DNA of 64,000 bases from UBA2040 sp041751955 (GCA_041751955.1 JBGSIB010000059.1:1-64000), one strand, 5' to 3'. Numbered from the stretch's first letter, positions 1-9,117 are shown. Notes: a model not told the origin generated them from the letters alone. Program-made: numbers and translations.

Positions 1-1145
1 ATGCGGTGGCACACTCAGTTCTGCCGGGAGTGGCCGTTGGATTTATTCTTACCGGAACGAAAGATCCGTTTTTTTTACTTTTGGGCGGGTTGGTTTTCGG
101 TTATCTTTCCATCGTAAGCATTGATCTCATTAGGCGAAAAACCAAGTTAAGTGAAGACACCGCAATAGGTGTTGTTTCAACGGTTTACTTTGCTCTAGGA
201 AGTGTTTTTCTATCTTTTATTTCCAATTCAAATAATAGCAATCAAGCGGGTCTAAAAGATTTTTTGTTCGGAAAGGCGGCTACCTTGACAGAAATGGATT
301 TAATCGTTTTTTTAGCTGCTGCTTTTGTTGTTTTGATTGCAGTCGTTCTTTTTTACAAACCCTTTTTACTCTTGTCTTTCAACAAAGATTTTGCAAAATC
401 ACAAGGCTGGAATGTCAACACATATGAAACTTTACTTTCGGTTTTAACAGTCTTGGTCATTGCGGTTGGATTGCAAGCTGTCGGTGTAGTTTTGATGTCG
501 GCTCTGCTGATTGCGCCAGCTGCTTCGTCTCGTTATTGGACAAATTCTCTTCAGAAAATGATGTGGATTTCTGCCATTTTCGGAGCGCTTTCCGGTGTTG
601 GAGGGGGATTGCTTTCCTTGGTGGGAGAAGATATGCCAACAGGGCCATGGGTGATTATGATATTGTTCATTTTCACCTTGTTTACTTTGCTTTTTGCTCC
701 AGAGAAAGGTTATCTCTCTATTCGTAAGAGGAATAGAAATAATCAAGAAAAAATCAATGAGGAGAATGTGATGAAGGTCATGCAACAATTCAAGGAAGAG
801 AATGTGCATGAAGTTTCAATCAGCCTCTTTCTCGACAAAAGAAAAATGGATAGCAACATGCTCCAAAGAACATTAGCAAAGGTTCAGGATAAAAATTGGA
901 TTTTAGCCTCTGAGACGGGGTATAGTTTGACTGAAATAGGAGTAGGAGAGGCGAAAAGAGTGGTCCGCCTGCATCGTTTGTGGGAATTGTATTTGACGCA
1001 ACGACTTAATTTTAAAGAAGATCATATCCACGGAACCGCAGAAACGATTGAGCATTTGATTACGGATGAATTAGAAGCAGAATTGCTACACGAATTGGAT
1101 TATCCAACGGAAGATCCTCATAACAAAGAAATACCTTACGATTGA
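1..1145 (+). CDS. Metal (Mn/Zn/Fe) ABC transporter permease fused to an MntR/DtxR-like C-terminal domain; 5' end outside window
   Basis: Inner-membrane permease of a TroCD/MntB/ZnuB-type metal importer. The reading frame is open from base 1; the GTG at 6 is not the true start, because the visible N-terminus (DAVAHSVLPG) is the internal GDAxxHSVLPG motif that follows the first membrane helices in this family, so roughly 50 residues lie upstream. About 230 residues of hydrophobic helices are followed by a soluble tail of about 140 residues, which resembles the winged-helix plus metal-binding/dimerisation part of MntR/DtxR: a VVRLHRLWE stretch, AETIEH, which carries the E/E/H metal ligands of that family, and a DPHNKEIP end. 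It overlaps the next permease by one base (TGATG), so the two are co-transcribed. The tail is probably a cytoplasmic metal sensor that gates transport (inference). Confidence 0.9.
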   Translation, partial: AVAHSVLPGVAVGFILTGTKDPFFLLLGGLVFGYLSIVSIDLIRRKTKLSEDTAIGVVSTVYFALGSVFLSFISNSNNSNQAGLKDFLFGKAATLTEMDLIVFLAAAFVVLIAVVLFYKPFLLLSFNKDFAKSQGWNVNTYETLLSVLTVLVIAVGLQAVGVVLMSALLIAPAASSRYWTNSLQKMMWISAIFGALSGVGGGLLSLVGEDMPTGPWVIMILFIFTLFTLLFAPEKGYLSIRKRNRNNQEKINEENVMKVMQQFKEENVHEVSISLFLDKRKMDSNMLQRTLAKVQDKNWILASETGYSLTEIGVGEAKRVVRLHRLWELYLTQRLNFKEDHIHGTAETIEHLITDELEAELLHELDYPTEDPHNKEIPYD

Positions 1146-2011
1146 TGCTGTATCTCAATGATATATTAAACATTTTTACCGCCTTGTTGATTGCTTGGTC
1201 CTGTTCTCTGCTAGGCGTGTTTCTTGTGTTGAGAAAAATGGTCATGGTCGGTGACGCTATTTCCCATAGTGTTCTTCCTGGAATCGTCATAGCATTTTTG
1301 GTGGGCTCTTATAGTTCGAGCAGCCTGATTTTGATTGGCGCAGCCGTTTTTGGTGTTCTGACAACTATTATCATCGATTTTCTCTACCGTAAACTGAAAT
1401 TACAAGAAGATGCATCAATAGGTTTGACCTTTACTTGGCTGTTCGCTCTGGGCGTTTTGTTGATTAGCTTTTTTGCAGATGATAATTCTCATATCGACAA
1501 GGATTGTGTTCTTTTTGGCGAACTGGGGCTGACATTTCTCGATAAAGTAATTTGGAATGGAAGATTATTGGGAACAAAAAGTATTCTATCCATTTTTCCT
1601 CTATTATTGATTGTTGTCGTTTTCGTTATCAAAGGTTTTAAAGGATTTCAAATACACGCTTTTCAAGCTGAATATGCGAAAACGAAGGGTATTGCAACTG
1701 GTTTTTGGCATTACGCTTTGATGACGCTCGTCAGTTTAGTTACCGTATTAAGTTTTGAAAGCGTAGGAGCCATTCTCGTCGTAGGCTTTTTGGTCGTTCC
1801 TCCAGCAACGGCATATTTGCTCACTGGAAATTTAAAAAGAATGCAAATTTATTCGTTGATTATAGCGACAGCTGATGTATTAATTGGTTATTTGATAGCG
1901 TTGAATTTTAATTTTGCCATTAGTCCAACAATTATTACAGTTGCTGGTCTAGTTCTTATGTTAACAATATTAATAAAAACATTAAAAAAGAAGAGAATTA
2001 TTACTATTTAA
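1145..2011 (+). CDS. Metal ABC transporter permease, second subunit
   Basis: Second membrane subunit (288 aa) of the same Mn/Zn/Fe importer, family ABC-3 (TroD/MtsC/ZnuB). About eight hydrophobic helices are visible, and residues about 33-47 contain the family motif MVGDAISHSVLPG. It lacks the regulatory tail carried by the upstream permease. The ATG at 1145 is preferred over an in-frame TTG at 1142 because it gives the classic TGATG stop/start overlap. The ATPase and solute-binding subunits must lie upstream of the window. Confidence 0.93.
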   Translation: MLYLNDILNIFTALLIAWSCSLLGVFLVLRKMVMVGDAISHSVLPGIVIAFLVGSYSSSSLILIGAAVFGVLTTIIIDFLYRKLKLQEDASIGLTFTWLFALGVLLISFFADDNSHIDKDCVLFGELGLTFLDKVIWNGRLLGTKSILSIFPLLLIVVVFVIKGFKGFQIHAFQAEYAKTKGIATGFWHYALMTLVSLVTVLSFESVGAILVVGFLVVPPATAYLLTGNLKRMQIYSLIIATADVLIGYLIALNFNFAISPTIITVAGLVLMLTILIKTLKKKRIITI

Positions 2012-2084
2012 TCCATTGAATTCTAATGTGTTAAAATGAAGTGTGATTCTTTATAATAGTTTAACAACTTCTTAACTTATTTAT

Positions 2085-2106
2085 CTATGCAAGCATAGTA
2101 TATTTG
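2085..2106 (+). promoter_or_regulatory. Candidate promoter with palindromic operator
   Basis: A TATATTTG box at 2099-2106 fits the Bacteroidota -7 consensus TAnnTTTG. Immediately upstream is the perfect inverted repeat CTATGC-AA-GCATAG (2085-2098), placed in the spacer where a repressor would block RNA polymerase. No clear TTTG -33 element is seen. It would drive a transcript of about 75 nt ending at the terminator at 2150-2190, with no ORF inside. Confidence 0.4.
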
Positions 2107-2149
2107 TATCACAATTTCATAGTTGTAGTTAGGTTTTATAGTTTTAGCA

Positions 2150-2190
2150 AAAAGGGGGATGAGACGCTAGTTTTTCCCCCTTTTACTTTT
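2150..2190 (+). terminator. Rho-independent terminator
   Basis: AAAAGGGGGA (2150-2159) pairs with TCCCCCTTTT (2175-2184) across a 15-nt loop and is followed by more T. It can end the metal-transporter mRNA about 140 nt after its stop, or a short transcript started at about 2113. Being symmetric, it may also serve the convergent minus-strand gene ending at 2228. Confidence 0.75.
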
Positions 2191-2227
2191 GATAAACTTT
2201 GCAGTTCCAGAAAGCCCAATCAACCCT

Positions 2228-3247
2228 TTAATAATACATAATATCATAGTCAGAATCAGCGGCTTGCAGAGGAATAGAATGTGTTTCCATAATCTTCATT
2301 ATTTTTTCATCTTCTGCATGAAAAGCAAATCGGGTCTTGAGTTGGCTGGTTAAAAATCCTTCATAACTCTTTTTCAAAGTCGGAATATTGGTAATCGCCC
2401 AAACAAAGTCAACCTTGTTTTTAAAAGCGAATTTCACCAAAGCTTTTATTAATTCCTCATTATTCTCTGATTCTGGCGTTTGATAGACTAAGTGAAGTCT
2501 TCTAACACCGTTGAAATTCAAAACACGAATGATGCAAGATGCGTCTTTGAAACGAGCCAAACTGTATTCCTTGGAAAATGGACAGGAGAAAAAACGCCAT
2601 TGAAACCAAGCTTTGTCTTTTAAAAGGCTATTTTCAGAATCTTTAGAAAAATAATCCATCAGTTTCTCAGGTGAGAATTGATGTAAAGGACTTATTTCAA
2701 TTGCTTCCGTTTTCGAGTATTTCAAACGGTTTCTCATAGAATACAATGGATCCAGGATTTTTGCAGCTAAAAGTTTTACTCCTGTCCATTTTTTATTTTT
2801 CGCAGTGCTATATAAATTGATGGGTAAAGCAAAACGAACAGTATTAAATTCTTCACCCCAACCCAATTTTCTAAAAACAGCCATGGAGTTATCGTTGCAG
2901 TTCGTGATGTGGACGGGTGCCAATGACATCCATTTCTCAGTTAAAATTTTCCCTAAACCTTTGCCTTGCATGCTTGGTGAAATAATAAAACTATTGAACC
3001 AAGTAGCAGTATGTTGCTCATTTGAAAGCAGATATCTCATTGGTGATAAACCTGCTTGACCAAGTATTACCCCTCCTTGAAGAATATATAGCGGTTCAAT
3101 TTCTTTATCAAATCCTATACGAAACCGCCAACTTATTTCGTCAATACTCTTTGCTTTTTTAGTGGTATAAACCTCTTTGTTAAAAGCGACTATATCTTCT
3201 GGATTCAGTTCTGAAAACTTTTGTATTGTGATTTCTCCTATTTCCAT
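2228..3247 (-). CDS. GNAT-family N-acetyltransferase
   Basis: A 339-residue protein with a GNAT fold in its first ~135 residues. The acetyl-CoA-binding motif QGKGLG is at residues 94-99, after the FNSFIISP beta-strand, and FRKLGWGEEF closes the domain. The remaining ~200 residues look like a second, degenerate acyltransferase half, a two-lobe layout seen in some GNATs. The substrate is unknown. It lies 6 bp downstream of the polysaccharide deacetylase on the same strand, so the two are probably one operon acting on a surface or cell-wall glycan (inference). Confidence 0.8.
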   Translation of the reverse strand: MEIGEITIQKFSELNPEDIVAFNKEVYTTKKAKSIDEISWRFRIGFDKEIEPLYILQGGVILGQAGLSPMRYLLSNEQHTATWFNSFIISPSMQGKGLGKILTEKWMSLAPVHITNCNDNSMAVFRKLGWGEEFNTVRFALPINLYSTAKNKKWTGVKLLAAKILDPLYSMRNRLKYSKTEAIEISPLHQFSPEKLMDYFSKDSENSLLKDKAWFQWRFFSCPFSKEYSLARFKDASCIIRVLNFNGVRRLHLVYQTPESENNEELIKALVKFAFKNKVDFVWAITNIPTLKKSYEGFLTSQLKTRFAFHAEDEKIMKIMETHSIPLQAADSDYDIMYY

Positions 3248-3253
3248 GTTTGC

Positions 3254-4198
3254 TTATTTCTTTATCGATTTTAAAAGCGCACGGCCTTTTGAGTCCTTGT
3301 TGTATAAATCTATTCTCGGCAGCATAAAAGGGTCTTTCGCGCTGTCCAATCTTCCTTTAATCATCGTAACAGCTGAATCGTAATGTTTTGCTACAATCTT
3401 TTGTGCGTTCGTACCAATATTTTGTATACCTCCGTATGGATAACAAAAGTGATTCACTTTTGTATTCGTTATGCTTTCTAGGATCTCTTTACTCTCGGTA
3501 AGTTCTTTTGTTAATTCGTTTTCGGAAAGTGCGATTACAGGCTGATGAGTTATGCTGTGACTTTGAAAACTAAGGAGCTCGTTTTTACTTTGTTTGGCAA
3601 TAAAATCTATGGATACTGGTTGGTCGTATTGAAAAATAAGTTCTTCCGAAACAGTTTTATTATCAATAAGTTGCCTTATGATTTGATGGATCTCATCCAT
3701 ATAAATAATTTCTTTTTCAGTATAAATTAGATTGTGCAGACGTTTATAAAGCGCATTTACATGGTCGGGTGATGCAAAATCAGTTTCTCCTTCATTTGTT
3801 TTTATTCTTTGCCCTGGAATGTATTGGATTATATTTTTAAGAAGCATTCCTGGCAGCGGTTTCCCTTTCAAAAAGTCGATTGGAGCAAAGAAAGTAATAG
3901 GTATCTGTTTGTCTGAACAATGAGAGCATAAATCAGGTAAAGTACTTTGGTAACAATCGTCAACTGTTATAGCATACAAGCCTTTAGTCGTTTTTCCTGC
4001 CTTTTTTCTCTGTACTATTTCATCTAAAGATATGATTTGACTGGGTTTAAAAATGTCGATGTGCGATCTAAACAAATGTGCGTTAATCTGATGATAAGCT
4101 AAAATAAAACCACCGTGTTTTTGATCGGTTTGCCTTGCTAAAATTTTACCTATTCCAATTGATGCTGCATTGTCAAAAAGTAAATGCTTATAGTCCAT
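3254..4198 (-). CDS. Polysaccharide deacetylase family protein (NodB homology)
   Basis: A 314-residue NodB-like carbohydrate esterase 4 protein. AITVDDCYQ at residues 77-85 is the first catalytic motif (two Asp), and SHSITH near residue 225 is the H-x3-H metal-binding motif. CYPYGG further on matches the usual R/Y-PYG motif. There is no signal peptide, so it may act on a cytoplasmic precursor, or the export route is not obvious. I chose the ATG at 4198; an upstream in-frame TTG at 4219 would add only a lysine-rich stub. It is first in a two-gene operon with the GNAT gene. Confidence 0.85.
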   Translation of the reverse strand: MDYKHLLFDNAASIGIGKILARQTDQKHGGFILAYHQINAHLFRSHIDIFKPSQIISLDEIVQRKKAGKTTKGLYAITVDDCYQSTLPDLCSHCSDKQIPITFFAPIDFLKGKPLPGMLLKNIIQYIPGQRIKTNEGETDFASPDHVNALYKRLHNLIYTEKEIIYMDEIHQIIRQLIDNKTVSEELIFQYDQPVSIDFIAKQSKNELLSFQSHSITHQPVIALSENELTKELTESKEILESITNTKVNHFCYPYGGIQNIGTNAQKIVAKHYDSAVTMIKGRLDSAKDPFMLPRIDLYNKDSKGRALLKSIKK

Positions 4199-4479
4199 GT
4201 TAATTTTTTTTAATCGCAAATGCTCTATTTAGTGGATGAAATCGAGCAGAAAAACTTATTCAAGTAAAATTAGTATTTAATTAGAAATTGACGTGTTCCT
4301 TTCCACCAACAATAAACGAAGAAGGTAGCCAACTTTTAATTTTTTAGAATTGTGCATCGCTCCCAAACCAATAGAACGGTTATCTGTTTTTTTTGCAAAG
4401 AAAGTTTAAACGTATATTTTTTCTATTAAGAAGCTTTTTTTCAACTCATACTTTTCTTAAATTCGTCGAAACTCTCATC

Positions 4480-5970
4480 ATGAAAAGTATTCTTATTTCC
4501 TTTTTTCTCTTTTTATTTTTTGGACAGTTCAGTGCCCAAACAACACCTTATACTTTAGCTGGCAGAGGAGTAGGGACTACCTTTATATCTGATTATCACT
4601 CTTTAGGAATAAATAGCTCCGCATTGGGTTGGCCCCTGGAATACGAAGGAAAGAAAATAACTTTCAGCACAGGTGAAACATATATTTATCTTCAATCTGA
4701 TTCATTGAATAAACAAAAATTTAAAAATTTCAGTGATATTATAAAAACGCAAGTAAACAACCAGAGCATTGATACAACAACTATTCAAGGTATTTTGAGC
4801 AGCACGGTTGGTTATGCTAAAGCTGGAGTGAATATGCGCGCAAATTTGTTGTGGCTAGGCGGATCTTACAAAACCAATAAAATAGGGGGTTTTGCCTTTA
4901 GCATGACAGAGGATTATGGTTTTTCAGGCAAGTTAAATACAAATAATGCCAATGCCTTTTTTCAAGGCAATTGGCAAAACTTAATTGATTCGGCTTCTAC
5001 GGTTGTAAACGGAGATACTTCGAGAATTGCTTATTCTCAAAATTTAGCAGCGGATACTGCAGCGGGAATTTATTCTATTCACCTAGCCAATCCTTTGGAT
5101 ATCAATAATTATACACTGGGTACAAATGCTGGATTGGTCTGGAATAGAAATTTCAATTTTGGTTATGGTGTTAAACTTTTAGGCGATGATTCTACTTTTG
5201 CCGTCTACGGTGGATTAGGAGTAAGGTATATTCAATCCATGGCTTATTATGATTTACAATCCGATGCTGGTGGATTGCGTGTCAATTCCTCTCTATCGCC
5301 AACTTCATTGAATTACAATGGTTTTATTACACAAATAAATCCTTTTAATTTTTCTTCAATCGGTGGATTCTTTTCGAAACCTGTTGGAAAGGGTTATGGC
5401 GTAGATTTTTCTGCAAGCGTCATCATCGCAAGAAAAATTCGTTTGGCTCTTGCTGTCAATAATCTTGGTTCTGTCAAATACGAAAACTATAAATACACGG
5501 GAAATACAGCCTTACCGCAAGAAATTGCCATCTCCGATTACGATCCTAACAATTCTGCAGCCAATGTTCAAGCTTTATTAGCAGGGTCTCAACTTTTGAC
5601 TTTTGAAGGGAAAGAAACCCTTACTGTAGCGAATGCTGCTAATTTCAGATTTGGTGCTAGTTTCAAGCCTTTCAAACAGTTACATGTGGGGATTGATTTT
5701 GTAGCACCTTTCGATAAGGACAATCCTGTTTCGCAACAAAATGGTGTTTTCGCTTTGGGTCTAGATTTTCGCCCAGTTAAGTTTATATCACTTAATGCAG
5801 GATTTATTAATGGAGGAATTTATCAAGGATATATTCCAGTAGGTTTGAATGTAATTCTTGGAGGTGGAACATACGAGTTCGGAATATCCTCCCAAGATAT
5901 AGTTCATTTCCTTACGAAAAATGGAAATAGTGTTTCTATGGCCTTCGGTTTTGCCCGTATTAGAATCTAA
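4480..5970 (+). CDS. DUF5723-like outer-membrane beta-barrel protein
   Basis: A 496-residue secreted protein starting at the ATG at 4480, which is followed at once by a clean signal peptide (hydrophobic core then FSAQ). The frame is open upstream to 4393, but the extra residues do not resemble a signal peptide. The mature part alternates short beta-strands and Gly/Asn turns and ends in FGFARIRI, typical of an outer-membrane barrel. It resembles the Bacteroidota DUF5723 family; function unknown. It converges on the Nudix gene with a 7-bp gap. Confidence 0.75.
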   Translation: MKSILISFFLFLFFGQFSAQTTPYTLAGRGVGTTFISDYHSLGINSSALGWPLEYEGKKITFSTGETYIYLQSDSLNKQKFKNFSDIIKTQVNNQSIDTTTIQGILSSTVGYAKAGVNMRANLLWLGGSYKTNKIGGFAFSMTEDYGFSGKLNTNNANAFFQGNWQNLIDSASTVVNGDTSRIAYSQNLAADTAAGIYSIHLANPLDINNYTLGTNAGLVWNRNFNFGYGVKLLGDDSTFAVYGGLGVRYIQSMAYYDLQSDAGGLRVNSSLSPTSLNYNGFITQINPFNFSSIGGFFSKPVGKGYGVDFSASVIIARKIRLALAVNNLGSVKYENYKYTGNTALPQEIAISDYDPNNSAANVQALLAGSQLLTFEGKETLTVANAANFRFGASFKPFKQLHVGIDFVAPFDKDNPVSQQNGVFALGLDFRPVKFISLNAGFINGGIYQGYIPVGLNVILGGGTYEFGISSQDIVHFLTKNGNSVSMAFGFARIRI

Positions 5971-5977
5971 ACACAGC

Positions 5978-6628
5978 TTAATAGTTTTCGCGTAAAATAT
6001 GTTTAAGTTCATTCAATAGAATGGCGGTGGCTCCCCAAATAATATATTCTTCATAGAAGAAACAAGGAACATCTTTCAAGGTGAAGTTTTCTGATATCTG
6101 TATATCTTTTTTTTGTACAATTTCGTCTTGAAGTAAAATAGCAGTGGGTAGATAAAAAATAGATTTTACCTCACGAGGGTCAGGTTTTAAATCGTTTAAC
6201 TCTTTTTCATGATAAAACACGAAAGGTTGAACTCTAAATCCACTCACAGGTATGTAAATTTCAGTTAATTCACCAATTAGTTTGCCTTCACTAACTTGAA
6301 GATTAATTTCTTCAAAGCTCTCTCTTCTTGCAGTTTGTGTCAGACTGATATCGCCTAAATCCCTTTTTCCGCCAGGAAAACTCACCTGACCACTATGTGC
6401 TCCCGCATAGGTATTTCTTTGGGTTAAAATGACATCTAAATATCCATTTTTTTCAATTAAATGTATGGCAACAGCACTTTCCTTTACATTCTTTGCTGAC
6501 TTCAAGGCTTCACTTGAAAGCTGTCTCATTGGAGCCATTTCAGCATGAACTTTTTCGCCCGGAAGTTTATCAGGTATCCATTCGTTCAAAAAATCGAACC
6601 AAGCTTTCTTTGGGGTTCTATTGTCCAT
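5978..6628 (-). CDS. Nudix hydrolase, CoA pyrophosphatase-like
   Basis: A 216-residue Nudix enzyme of the NudL/CoA diphosphatase group, predicted to split CoA and its derivatives into 4'-phosphopantetheine and 3',5'-ADP. Residues 68-87 hold the UPF0035-type signature (LTQRN..AHSGQVSFPGG), and the Nudix helix follows as TARRESFEEINL (99-110), with catalytic glutamates at 106 and 107. The start codon abuts the stop of nth (zero spacing), making it the third gene of a TPR-nth-nudix operon. Substrate assignment is by family only. Confidence 0.87.
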   Translation of the reverse strand: MDNRTPKKAWFDFLNEWIPDKLPGEKVHAEMAPMRQLSSEALKSAKNVKESAVAIHLIEKNGYLDVILTQRNTYAGAHSGQVSFPGGKRDLGDISLTQTARRESFEEINLQVSEGKLIGELTEIYIPVSGFRVQPFVFYHEKELNDLKPDPREVKSIFYLPTAILLQDEIVQKKDIQISENFTLKDVPCFFYEEYIIWGATAILLNELKHILRENY

Positions 6629-7276
6629 TTATTGAACCAATTCACTTTTGGCTTTGGCGGTTCCTATTGTTCGCGTGATATAATCTTTCTCCCATTTCGG
6701 ACTTCGTGCCGGTGAATATTCTCGTCCGTAAAAAATAATTTGCAGATGCAGTTTATTCCAAAGTTCTCGCGGGAATATTTTTTTTGCGTCATTTTCCGTT
6801 TCAACAACGTTTTTTCCCTTGGTAATTCCCCAACGAATCAACAAACGATGTATATGGGTATCTACAGGGAAGGCGGGAACACCAAAGGCTTGACTCATAA
6901 CTACACTTGCTGTTTTGTGTCCGACCGCTGGCAATTCTTCCAAATCTTCGAAACTTTGCGGAACTTGTCCCTTATGTTTGGCAATAATGATTTCAGATAA
7001 ACCGTGAATTCCTTTTGATTTCATGGGTGAGAGGCCACATGGGCGAATGATTTCCTTAATTTCTTCAACACTCATTTTCACCATATCATATGGATTATTG
7101 GCGCGTGAAAAAAGAGAAGGTGTAATTTGATTGACGCGAACATCTGTACATTGAGCAGAGAGTAAAACCGCTACTAACAGAGTATAAGGATCGTTATGGT
7201 CAAGCGGCACAGGAACCTCTGGATATAATCTTTCCAATTCATCTATGATATACTTCGCCTTTTCTTTTTTGGTCAT
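6629..7276 (-). CDS. nth: Endonuclease III (DNA glycosylase/AP lyase) lacking the Fe-S cluster cysteines
   Basis: A 215-residue base-excision repair enzyme that removes oxidised pyrimidines. The helix-hairpin-helix reads ELPAVGHKTA, with the catalytic lysine at 121, and VDTHIHR supplies the catalytic Asp139. The family normally ends in C-x6-C-x2-C-x5-C holding a 4Fe-4S cluster. Here that tail reads FYGREYSPARSPKWEKDY and has no cysteine; the only two cysteines are at 43 and 80. The start overlaps the stop of the TPR gene (ATGA), giving tight coupling. Confidence 0.92.
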   Translation of the reverse strand: MTKKEKAKYIIDELERLYPEVPVPLDHNDPYTLLVAVLLSAQCTDVRVNQITPSLFSRANNPYDMVKMSVEEIKEIIRPCGLSPMKSKGIHGLSEIIIAKHKGQVPQSFEDLEELPAVGHKTASVVMSQAFGVPAFPVDTHIHRLLIRWGITKGKNVVETENDAKKIFPRELWNKLHLQIIFYGREYSPARSPKWEKDYITRTIGTAKAKSELVQ

Positions 7277-7884
7277 TTGATACGAAATCCGTTTTTAATA
7301 AAGCGAAGAAATTCTTTCCATTGATTTTTCTCGGTAAAAATCTTCTTTAATTCACCTGAAGTTGATTTTTCATCACTAATTTCTTCCACTGAACCGGTTA
7401 TATTCGATTGAATTTCAGCATCATCAAGTGGTCCTCGTTCAATATCTTCCACTATCTGCTGTAAATTCTCTTCTTGTTTTCTTAGTTCATCTGACCGATC
7501 ATAGTGCTGCTTTGCAGTCATCATGTTGCCTTTTTTCTCTAACAAAAGCCCTAGATTGTTGTACACGATAGCGTCATTAGGATCCAATTCTGCAGCTGTT
7601 TCATAGTCAAAAATCGCTCCGTCTATGTCTCCGAAGAAATCTTTGGCATGTCCACGCGATGCATAACGGTAGGCATAATCAGGCTGCAGTTCAACACTTT
7701 TGTCAAAATCGGCCAAGCTTTTATCTTTTTCTTTCAAATGAATGTAAGCTACGCCGCGCTCAGAATAGAGTTCTGGTGCATTTGGATTTGCTTTGATGCA
7801 ATCTGAATATTTTCGAACGGCGTTTTCATAGTCGGTATTTTGCAACAACTTATACGCCAGTTCGTGTTCTTTACTGATAAACAT
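7273..7884 (-). CDS. Tetratricopeptide repeat protein
   Basis: A 203-residue soluble TPR protein with about three consecutive 34-residue repeats in residues 5-110 (recognisable units include YSERGVAYIHLKEKDKSLADF and the following AYRYASRGHAKDFF). The last ~90 residues are charged and low in helix-repeat character. There is no signal peptide. It is the first gene of the operon with nth and the Nudix gene and probably a scaffold; its partner is unknown. It is divergent from the small ORF at 7899, with a 14-bp gap. Confidence 0.8.
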   Translation of the reverse strand: MFISKEHELAYKLLQNTDYENAVRKYSDCIKANPNAPELYSERGVAYIHLKEKDKSLADFDKSVELQPDYAYRYASRGHAKDFFGDIDGAIFDYETAAELDPNDAIVYNNLGLLLEKKGNMMTAKQHYDRSDELRKQEENLQQIVEDIERGPLDDAEIQSNITGSVEEISDEKSTSGELKKIFTEKNQWKEFLRFIKNGFRIK

Positions 7885-7898
7885 AATATCTTTGTCAA

Positions 7899-8144
7899 AT
7901 GGATTACAAAAATACCCACTTTCCGCAATATAGAAAGTTGAAAAATGGGCTTCGACTTTACAAAATCAATTCACTAATTGACTTTGAAGAAATACAATTA
8001 CTAGGCGAAAAAGTTTATCATTACAAGTTTATTGCAGAGCAATACCCAGAAAAACTGCGTATTATGGATATGTTGGAAGACAATTCAGAACACTATATGT
8101 CATCAGATTACGAAAATTGGCAAGACTTTATTTCTCGTATTTAA
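7899..8144 (+). CDS. Small conserved hypothetical protein (81 aa)
   Basis: An 81-residue acidic protein without signal peptide or membrane segment. The pattern THFPQYRK...FEEIQLLGEKVYHYKF resembles a short conserved protein I recall from Flavobacteriales, which is why I keep it despite its size. It starts 14 bp from the divergent TPR gene and overlaps the 3' end of the convergent dapD gene by 4 bp. Function unknown. Confidence 0.65.
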   Translation: MDYKNTHFPQYRKLKNGLRLYKINSLIDFEEIQLLGEKVYHYKFIAEQYPEKLRIMDMLEDNSEHYMSSDYENWQDFISRI

Positions 8145-8950
8145 ACAGCAACATCATTTTCGCGTAAAGCATCGTTCAAGCTGGTCTTTAAATCAGTTGA
8201 TTCTTTTCTTTTTCCAATGATAAGTGCACATGGAACTTGGAAATCTCCGGAAGGAAATGTTTTTGTGTATGATCCAGGAATGACAACACTTCTTTCTGGG
8301 ACATAACCTTTGGTTTCAACAGGTTTATCTCCCGTAACATCTATAATTTTAGTTGATTTAGTCAGAACAACATTAGCACCAAGTACTGCTTCTTTTCCAA
8401 CGCGAACTCCTTCAACGACTATACATCTTGATCCTATGAACGCCCCATCTTCTATGATCACAGGTGCGGCCTGCAAAGGTTCTAGTACGCCTCCAATTCC
8501 TACACCACCGCTCAAATGAACATTTTTCCCGATCTGTGCGCATGAACCAACCGTGGCCCATGTGTCAACCATTGTGCCACTGTCGACATAAGCGCCAATA
8601 TTTACATAAGATGGCATTAAGATAACGCCAGAAGCTATAAATGCTCCGTATCTTGCGACTGCAGGAGGAACAACGCGAACGCCAAGCGCTTTGTAATTGG
8701 TTTTAAGCGCCATTTTATCATGATATTCATATGGACCAACTTCGATAGTTTCCATTTTACGAATAGGGAAATACATCACCACTGCTTTCTTTACCCATTC
8801 ATTGACTATCCATTCGCCAAATTCATTTTTTTCCGCTACGCGCAATAATCCTTTGTCTAAATCTTCAATGACCGTTTCTATGGCCGCTTGGTAAATGTGG
8901 TTTTCAAGTAATGCTCGGTTTTCCCAGGCTTCTTCGATTTTTGAACGCAT
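8141..8950 (-). CDS. dapD: 2,3,4,5-tetrahydropyridine-2,6-dicarboxylate N-succinyltransferase
   Basis: A 269-residue cytoplasmic enzyme of the succinylase branch of lysine/meso-diaminopimelate synthesis: it transfers succinate from succinyl-CoA to tetrahydrodipicolinate. The left-handed beta-helix of hexapeptide repeats spans about residues 100-215 (for example VNIGAYVDSGTMVDTWATVG and the following CAQIGKNVHLSGGVGIGG), as usual for DapD, and the length matches the family. It is monocistronic by position. Confidence 0.95.
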   Translation of the reverse strand: MRSKIEEAWENRALLENHIYQAAIETVIEDLDKGLLRVAEKNEFGEWIVNEWVKKAVVMYFPIRKMETIEVGPYEYHDKMALKTNYKALGVRVVPPAVARYGAFIASGVILMPSYVNIGAYVDSGTMVDTWATVGSCAQIGKNVHLSGGVGIGGVLEPLQAAPVIIEDGAFIGSRCIVVEGVRVGKEAVLGANVVLTKSTKIIDVTGDKPVETKGYVPERSVVIPGSYTKTFPSGDFQVPCALIIGKRKESTDLKTSLNDALRENDVAV

Positions 8951-9117
8951 TTGTTATTTTTTATTGAATCACAAAAATAAGGAATTGAAATGGATGATAT
9001 ATGTGAAAGTCTTTGTTTTCTCGAAAAGTTCAGCAGGTCTATCGCGGTAAATTATTCTTTTACAGATTTTTGATTTTCCTTTTCCCAATGTCAAAATCAA
9101 CCTATCTTTGTCCGATT

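Noticed and set aside
2228..4198. Capsule or O-antigen locus
   Set aside because: Only two genes (GNAT and deacetylase) are present, with no glycosyltransferase or polymerase beside them.
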